Program-made: the position numbers and the translations under genes
Shown: positions 60,021 to 64,000 of the stretch, in pieces
Numbering within the stretch: the stretch's first letter is position 1
How the letters are laid out: each line of letters starts with the position of its first letter
Notes under the pieces: model-generated
Told to the model about the DNA's origin: nothing
Database searches by the model: none
The model's input: only the letters and a program-made list of their open reading frames with translations
Source: Massilia rhizosphaerae
GTDB lineage: Bacteria; Pseudomonadota; Gammaproteobacteria; Burkholderiales; Burkholderiaceae_D
Direction of reading: 5' to 3'
Length of the DNA stretch: 64,000 nt
NCBI RefSeq assembly: GCF_016093545.1
Contig: NZ_JADKYX010000003.1
Span: 372,001-436,000, forward strand

Positions 60021-61310
60021 ATGAAGCAGCGAATCGCCGTCCTGGGGGCGGGGCCGATGGGCCTCGCCGTGGCCTACCAACTGGCGCGCGACGGCATTGA
60101 GCCCGTCGTCTACGAAGCGGACGACCGCGTGGGCGGCATGGCCGCGCACTTCGATTTTTCCGGCACGTCGATCGAGCGCTACTACCACTTCCACGCGATC
60201 TCCGACCACGCGTTCCTGAAGGTGCTCGACGAGCTGGGATTGTCGTCGAAGATGCACTGGGTCGCGACCAAGATGGGCTACTGGTTCCGCAATGAAGTAC
60301 AGGAATGGGGCAACCCGGTCGCGCTGCTGAAGTTCCGCGGCCTGGGTTTCGCCGCCAAGTTCCGCTACGGCCTGCACGCGTTCCTGTCGACGAAGCGCGA
60401 CGACTGGAAGCCCCTCGACCACGTGGAGGCGAGCGGCTGGATCAAGCGCAACGTCGGTGCCGAGGCATGGGAGGTGCTGTGGCGCCGCCTGTTCGATTAC
60501 AAGTTCTACGACTACAGCGACAACCTGTCCGCCGCGTGGATCTGGAGCCGTATCCGCCGCATCGGCCGCTCGCGCTACAACCTGTTCAAGGAAAAGCTGG
60601 GCTATATGGACGGCGGCTCCGCGACCCTGCTGGAAGCCATGCGCGCCGACATCGAACGGCACGGCGGCATCGTGCGCCTCAAGACCCCGGTCACGAAGGT
60701 CGTCATCGAAGACGGCAAGGTGAAGGGCGTGGAAGCTGCCGGCCGGTTCGAGGCGTTCGACAAGGTGATCAGCACGATCCCGCTGCCTTACGTGCCGCGC
60801 GTGATGCCCGACCTGCCGCCCGCGATACTGGATGCGTTCCGCGCCAAGAAGAACATCGCCGTCGTGTGCGTGATCGCCAAGCTGACGAAGCCCGTCACGG
60901 AGAACTTCTGGCTCAACACGAACGACGAGGAGATGGACATCCCCGGCCTCGTCGAATACACGAATTTGCGCCCGATGGGAGACCGGCACATTGTCTACGT
61001 GCCGTTCTACATGCCGGGCGAGCACCCGAAGTTCGCGGAACCCGACCAGGCCTTCCTCGACAAGGTGAAGCGCTACCTAATGAAGATCAATCCGTCCCTG
61101 CAGGACGCGGATTTCGTGGACATGCGCGCGAGCCGCTACCGCTACGCGCAGCCGATCTGCGAGCCGGGCTACCTCGACCGCCTGCCGCCCGCCAAGCTGC
61201 CCGTGGGCGGGCTGTGGGTCGCGGACACGTCGTACTACTACCCGGAAGACCGCGGCATCTCCGAGAGCATCGATTTCGGCCGCAAGATGGCGCGCGAGGC
61301 CGGCGCGTGA
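60021..61310 (+). CDS. FAD-dependent amine-oxidase-like oxidoreductase
   Basis: Protein of 429 residues with an N-terminal FAD-binding Rossmann motif (IAVLGAGPMGLAVAYQL; VYEADDRVGGMAAHF) and the overall plan of protoporphyrinogen-oxidase/UDP-galactopyranose-mutase-like flavoproteins. Such proteins recur in surface-glycan clusters next to epimerases and GtrA, where the reaction is usually unknown. A pyranose-to-furanose mutase role would suit a furanose pathway but the sequence is not a clear UGM. Overlaps gtrA by 4 bp. Confidence 0.8.
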   Translation: MKQRIAVLGAGPMGLAVAYQLARDGIEPVVYEADDRVGGMAAHFDFSGTSIERYYHFHAISDHAFLKVLDELGLSSKMHWVATKMGYWFRNEVQEWGNPVALLKFRGLGFAAKFRYGLHAFLSTKRDDWKPLDHVEASGWIKRNVGAEAWEVLWRRLFDYKFYDYSDNLSAAWIWSRIRRIGRSRYNLFKEKLGYMDGGSATLLEAMRADIERHGGIVRLKTPVTKVVIEDGKVKGVEAAGRFEAFDKVISTIPLPYVPRVMPDLPPAILDAFRAKKNIAVVCVIAKLTKPVTENFWLNTNDEEMDIPGLVEYTNLRPMGDRHIVYVPFYMPGEHPKFAEPDQAFLDKVKRYLMKINPSLQDADFVDMRASRYRYAQPICEPGYLDRLPPAKLPVGGLWVADTSYYYPEDRGISESIDFGRKMAREAGA

Positions 61311-61708
61311 TCAAGAGTTTCGCCTCGCGCCAATTCCTCGTCTTCCTGCTGACGGGGGGCTTCGCCGCGGCCGTCAATTTCGGTTCGCGCATCCTGTACA
61401 ACCGCACGATGCCGTTTTCCTCGGCCGTGATTCTAGCCTACATCACGGGCATGATCACCGCGTTCATCCTGGCCAGGCTGTTCGTGTTCCGCGAAACCCG
61501 CCAGGCCACGCACCATGCGGCCGGCTGGTTCATCCTCGTGAACGTCGTGGCCGTCGCGCAGACGTGGGCGATCAGCATGCTGCTCGTGAAATGGGGCCTG
61601 CCGGCGCTGGGCATCACGACATTCACGCGCGAGATCGCGCATGGGGTCGGCGTCGTCGTGCCAGTGTTCACCAGCTATCTCGGGCATAAGCATTTCAGTT
61701 TCCGCTGA
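61307..61708 (+). CDS. GtrA family membrane protein
   Basis: Protein of 133 residues with four transmembrane helices of the GtrA family (FLLTGGFAAAVNFGSRILYN; ILARLFVFRETRQ; PVFTSYLGHKHFSF). GtrA proteins are associated with flipping of polyprenyl-phosphate-linked sugars across the inner membrane; the mycobacterial homologue Rv3789 sits beside dprE1/dprE2. The start is GTG at 61307, overlapping the previous stop (GTGA). Last gene of the cluster. Confidence 0.85.
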   Translation: MIKSFASRQFLVFLLTGGFAAAVNFGSRILYNRTMPFSSAVILAYITGMITAFILARLFVFRETRQATHHAAGWFILVNVVAVAQTWAISMLLVKWGLPALGITTFTREIAHGVGVVVPVFTSYLGHKHFSFR

Positions 61709-61861
61709 GCGGTACCGCGCTGGACGGCCTTCCTGGACGCGGCATTTATTAATTCCGTCAAGCAACAATAAAAATTGCGCAGATCGGGCGCCATGTTGCC
61801 GATCTGTGAAGATATCGTGCTACATTGACACGTAATCCGTTGTTTTCCGAGAAAGAATACG

Positions 61862-62563
61862 ATGTCCCGCTTGTCCCGCTTCACCCTGTATGGTTTGTTG
61901 TTCCTCGCATTGCCGGCCCGGGCGCAAGGCCTGAACATCGCGTCCGAACTGGTCCACGGCGGCGTGGGCATCGTCGCGATCGGCGCGCTGTCCGTGCTGG
62001 CGCTGGCCGTGACGATCGAGCGGTTCGTCAACTTCCGCCTGGCAAAGGTCGCGCCGCCCGACCTGGCCCATGATGCGGAAATCCTGTGGCGCGCGGGCCA
62101 TTTCGAGCAGTTGCGCGAGCGGGTGGCCGGCGGCGACAGCTGCCTTGCGCGCATCCTCGGCTGGATGGTCGAGCAGCGTCACCTGCCCGCGGACAAACTG
62201 GCGGCACGCGTGGCGGAGATGGCCGGCGTCGAACTGCGCCTGCAGCAGCAAAAGGCGTACGCGCTGAACGTCGTGGCGACGGTCGCGCCCATCGTCGGCC
62301 TGCTGGGCACCGTCATCGGCATGATCGAATCGTTCCACGTCATCGCGTTCAACGGCATGGGCGATCCGACCTTGCTCGCGGGCGGCATCTCCAAGGCCCT
62401 CGTCAACACGGCGGCGGGGCTGTCCGTGGCGCTGCCGTCGCTGGCGATGCACCACGTCTTCCGCAACCGCATGGTCGGCATCGGCATCGCGCTGGAGCGC
62501 CAGCTGAACCGCGTGCTGGACGGCATGCCGGCACGCACGCTCGAGGTGGTCCATGCGCATTGA
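61862..62563 (+). CDS. MotA/TolQ/ExbB proton-channel protein
   Basis: Protein of 233 residues with a probable signal or leader (LLFLALPARAQ) and three membrane helices. The family signature around helices 2-3 is present (NVVATVAPIVGLLGTVIGMI; AGGISKALVNTAAGLSVALP). It forms the proton-driven motor with the ExbD-like product of the next gene, which overlaps it by 11 bp. No TonB-dependent receptor lies nearby. A hairpin (CAGATCGG/CCGATCTG) lies upstream at 61780-61806 in the otherwise gene-free 61709-61861. Confidence 0.9.
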   Translation: MSRLSRFTLYGLLFLALPARAQGLNIASELVHGGVGIVAIGALSVLALAVTIERFVNFRLAKVAPPDLAHDAEILWRAGHFEQLRERVAGGDSCLARILGWMVEQRHLPADKLAARVAEMAGVELRLQQQKAYALNVVATVAPIVGLLGTVIGMIESFHVIAFNGMGDPTLLAGGISKALVNTAAGLSVALPSLAMHHVFRNRMVGIGIALERQLNRVLDGMPARTLEVVHAH

Positions 62564-62972
62564 CCTCGGCGACGACGAACAGCCCGAGATCGGCCTGATC
62601 GCGCTCATCGACTGCATCTTTTTCCTGCTGATGTACTTCATGGTGGCGACGTCGTTCCGGCATCCCGAGGCCAAGAAGCCGGAGAAGGAGCTGCCCATCG
62701 TGCTGCCCACCGCGCAGGTCAGCCTCGACCGCGCCACGACCGCTCCCGCGCCGCTCGTCATCGGCGTCGACGCCGGCGGTACGGCCTACATCGACGGCAA
62801 GGAGGTGTCGACGCAAGAGCTGCACGACCTGCTCAAGCGCGAAGCGGCGCGCGATCCGGCGCGGCCGATCCGCATCGACGGCGATCAATCCACGCGCTAC
62901 CAGGACATCGTGCACGTGCTCGAGCTGTGTCAGTTCGAGGGGTTCACGAAGGTGGCGATGCACACGCGCTGA
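62553..62972 (+). CDS. ExbD/TolR-type motor protein
   Basis: Protein of 139 residues: one N-terminal helix with the essential acidic residue (GLIALIDCIFFLLMYFMV, Asp in the membrane) and a periplasmic domain with RPIRIDGDQSTRYQDIVHVL. Partner of the preceding ExbB-like protein. Overlaps it by 11 bp and is followed 2 bp later by a coiled-coil protein gene. Confidence 0.9.
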   Translation: MRIDLGDDEQPEIGLIALIDCIFFLLMYFMVATSFRHPEAKKPEKELPIVLPTAQVSLDRATTAPAPLVIGVDAGGTAYIDGKEVSTQELHDLLKREAARDPARPIRIDGDQSTRYQDIVHVLELCQFEGFTKVAMHTR

Positions 62973-62974
62973 CG

Positions 62975-64000
62975 ATGGTCCTGGACGACTACCGGACGCC
63001 CCGCGCCGCGCCGCTCGCCCATGTGCGGCGGCATCCGTTCATCTACCTGTCGCTCGTACTGCACGCGGTGCCGCTCGTCGTGCTGTACCACCTGGGCAGC
63101 CAGCGCATCGAGCGCGCCCAATTCGACCGGGAACAACGGTTGATCGAATCGGGCGATCGGCTGACGGCGCAGGCTCGCCTGGAAAAGCGCGTGCACGACA
63201 TGGAACGGATCAAGTCCCTGCTCGAGCAAAGCGCGGCGGCGGGCGGTGCGGAGAAGAAAGCGCCGCCCGGTGCGCGCAAGGACGACGACGTGCAGTTCAG
63301 CGCGCAGCCGAAGGCGCCGGAAGCATTGCTGAAACAGGCCAGGGAACTGTCGCGCAAGATCGACGACATCGAGCGCGACATCAAGGCCGAACGGCTCGCG
63401 CAACTCCTTCACATCCCCAAGGAACAGGCGCTGAAACAAGTCGAGGCGACGCGCAAGCCTGAGGCGCCGCCCGGCGCGGCACCGAAGACCGCCGCCGATG
63501 CGGCCGCGCAGATCGAACGACTCGAAGCGAAGGCGCGCGACGTGCTGGAACAGCGCCGCCGGCAATTGGAGCAGCAGCAGAACGGCATCCAGGTCGCGGC
63601 GCGCGCGCCGCATGCGGCCGATGCGGCCGGTGCGGCCGGTGCGGGGCCGGGCGGTGCCGACAAAGGCGGTTCGAACGGCAACGGCAAGGCGGACGGGAAC
63701 GGCCAGGGCGGGCAGGGCGGGCAGGGCGGGCAGGGCGGGGGGCAAGGGAAGAACGGCGGCGCGGGCATGACCGTGCTGGACCGGATCGCCGCGTTCGCGA
63801 ATCCCGACCTGCCGGATCGCGCGACGCAGGCGTACGCCGGCCGCGGGGGCTTCATCTTCGACGGCGGCGTCGGGCACGTTCCCGCTGTCGACGCCGCGAC
63901 CATGGTCAAGGGCGCGGGCCGGATTCTCGGCCCCGGCGGCGCCTATGCGAATCGTGTCTGGGTCAACAGCTGGTATGTGATCGGCCCGTTCGCCGGCAAG
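62975..64000 (+). CDS. ExbBD-linked coiled-coil protein, 3'-truncated by window edge
   Basis: Starts at ATG 62975, 2 bp after exbD, and remains open to base 64000 (342 codons seen). An N-terminal cytoplasmic stretch and a transmembrane helix (PFIYLSLVLHAVPLVVLYHL) are followed by a long coiled coil (about 45-215, QTLIESGDRL-like heptads, VEATRKPEA linker). Next comes a Gly/Gln/Asn-rich tract (GQGGQGGQGGQGGG, about 240-257) and then a structured domain ending WVNSWYVIGPFAGK. The layout (TM helix, spacer, periplasmic domain) resembles a TonB-like energy transducer or a motor partner, but it lacks a recognisable TonB C-terminus in the visible part. Confidence 0.7.
   Translation, partial: MVLDDYRTPRAAPLAHVRRHPFIYLSLVLHAVPLVVLYHLGSQRIERAQFDREQRLIESGDRLTAQARLEKRVHDMERIKSLLEQSAAAGGAEKKAPPGARKDDDVQFSAQPKAPEALLKQARELSRKIDDIERDIKAERLAQLLHIPKEQALKQVEATRKPEAPPGAAPKTAADAAAQIERLEAKARDVLEQRRRQLEQQQNGIQVAARAPHAADAAGAAGAGPGGADKGGSNGNGKADGNGQGGQGGQGGQGGGQGKNGGAGMTVLDRIAAFANPDLPDRATQAYAGRGGFIFDGGVGHVPAVDAATMVKGAGRILGPGGAYANRVWVNSWYVIGPFAGK
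63701..63742 (+). repeat. Short Gly-Gln tandem repeat (9-bp unit)
   Basis: About four copies of the 9-bp unit GGGCAGGGC, encoding Gly-Gln-Gly repeats in the spacer of the coiled-coil protein. Such repeats may change length by slippage. Confidence 0.7.

Noticed and set aside
56886-61025. Minus-strand open frame of 1379 codons opposite the lipid-linked pentose cluster
   Set aside because: Same antisense artefact; the plus-strand genes have clear families, overlaps and ribosome binding sites.
63701-63742. GC-rich repeats as a CRISPR array
   Set aside because: They are contiguous 9-bp coding repeats without spacers; no cas genes or CRISPR-like arrays are seen in the window.

Overview
High-GC bacterial chromosome segment. 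Gene content (rplU-rpmA-obgE-proB, NirBD/NasA nitrate assimilation, orphan type VI secretion VgrG islands, many secreted and outer-membrane proteins) and the protein sequences suggest a soil or plant-associated betaproteobacterium of the Oxalobacteraceae, Massilia-like. This is an inference from recognisable families, not from a database search. Genes are dense and most neighbours overlap or sit within 30 bp. The window cuts a DUF885 hydrolase at its left edge and an ExbBD-linked coiled-coil protein at its right edge.

Layout. 1-7131: DUF885 hydrolase, an NRAMP-like transporter, a lipoprotein, and a minus-strand chain of ECF sigma factor, anti-sigma factor, subtilase and TorF-type porin. 7307-13760: small secreted protein, CPBP protease, LysR regulator divergent from the membrane urate hydroxylase PuuD, a large S9 peptidase, and two very small genes ending at a terminator. 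13936-24302: a complete assimilatory nitrate system. It starts with the cytosolic sensor pair NasT/NasS. A sigma-54 promoter and a two-hexaloop ANTAR leader with an intrinsic terminator follow, then NarK-type transporter, NirB, NirD, a FAD reductase and the molybdenum nitrate reductase.

24563-43284: two orphan type VI secretion effector islands of lower and uneven GC on either side of ordinary genes (LysR/MFS pair, acyltransferase). The plus-strand island is vgrG, Tle3-like lipase, Tla3-like adaptor and PAAR. The minus-strand island is vgrG, DUF2169 adaptor, DUF4150 PAAR-like protein, Ntox15 (Tde-type) nuclease effector and Tdi-like immunity protein. It then decays through a 198-bp terminal-inverted-repeat element into an orphan toxin-like fragment, a probable immunity gene, a DUF4268 protein and a lone PAAR protein.

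43627-53252: coiled-coil protein, outer-membrane barrel, a periplasmic cyclohexadienyl dehydratase/chorismate mutase fusion, two identical tRNA-Pro(CGG) genes, ispB divergent from rplU-rpmA-obgE, a small membrane protein coupled to proB, a lipoprotein, LysE and VOC proteins.

53396-61708: a tightly packed cluster that resembles the mycobacterial decaprenylphosphoryl-arabinose pathway: HAD-UbiA fusion, DprE1, DprE2, a GT-C-like membrane protein, an epimerase, a FAD oxidoreductase and GtrA. It is probably dedicated to making and transferring a lipid-linked pentofuranose in a Gram-negative cell. 61862-64000: an ExbB/ExbD pair and the start of a coiled-coil partner protein.

The observations I rate highest are the polyprenyl-arabinose-like cluster, the sigma/anti-sigma/subtilase chain in which the anti-sigma periplasmic domain looks like a subtilase propeptide, the NasT-type leader RNA, and the mobile-element scar in the second effector island.
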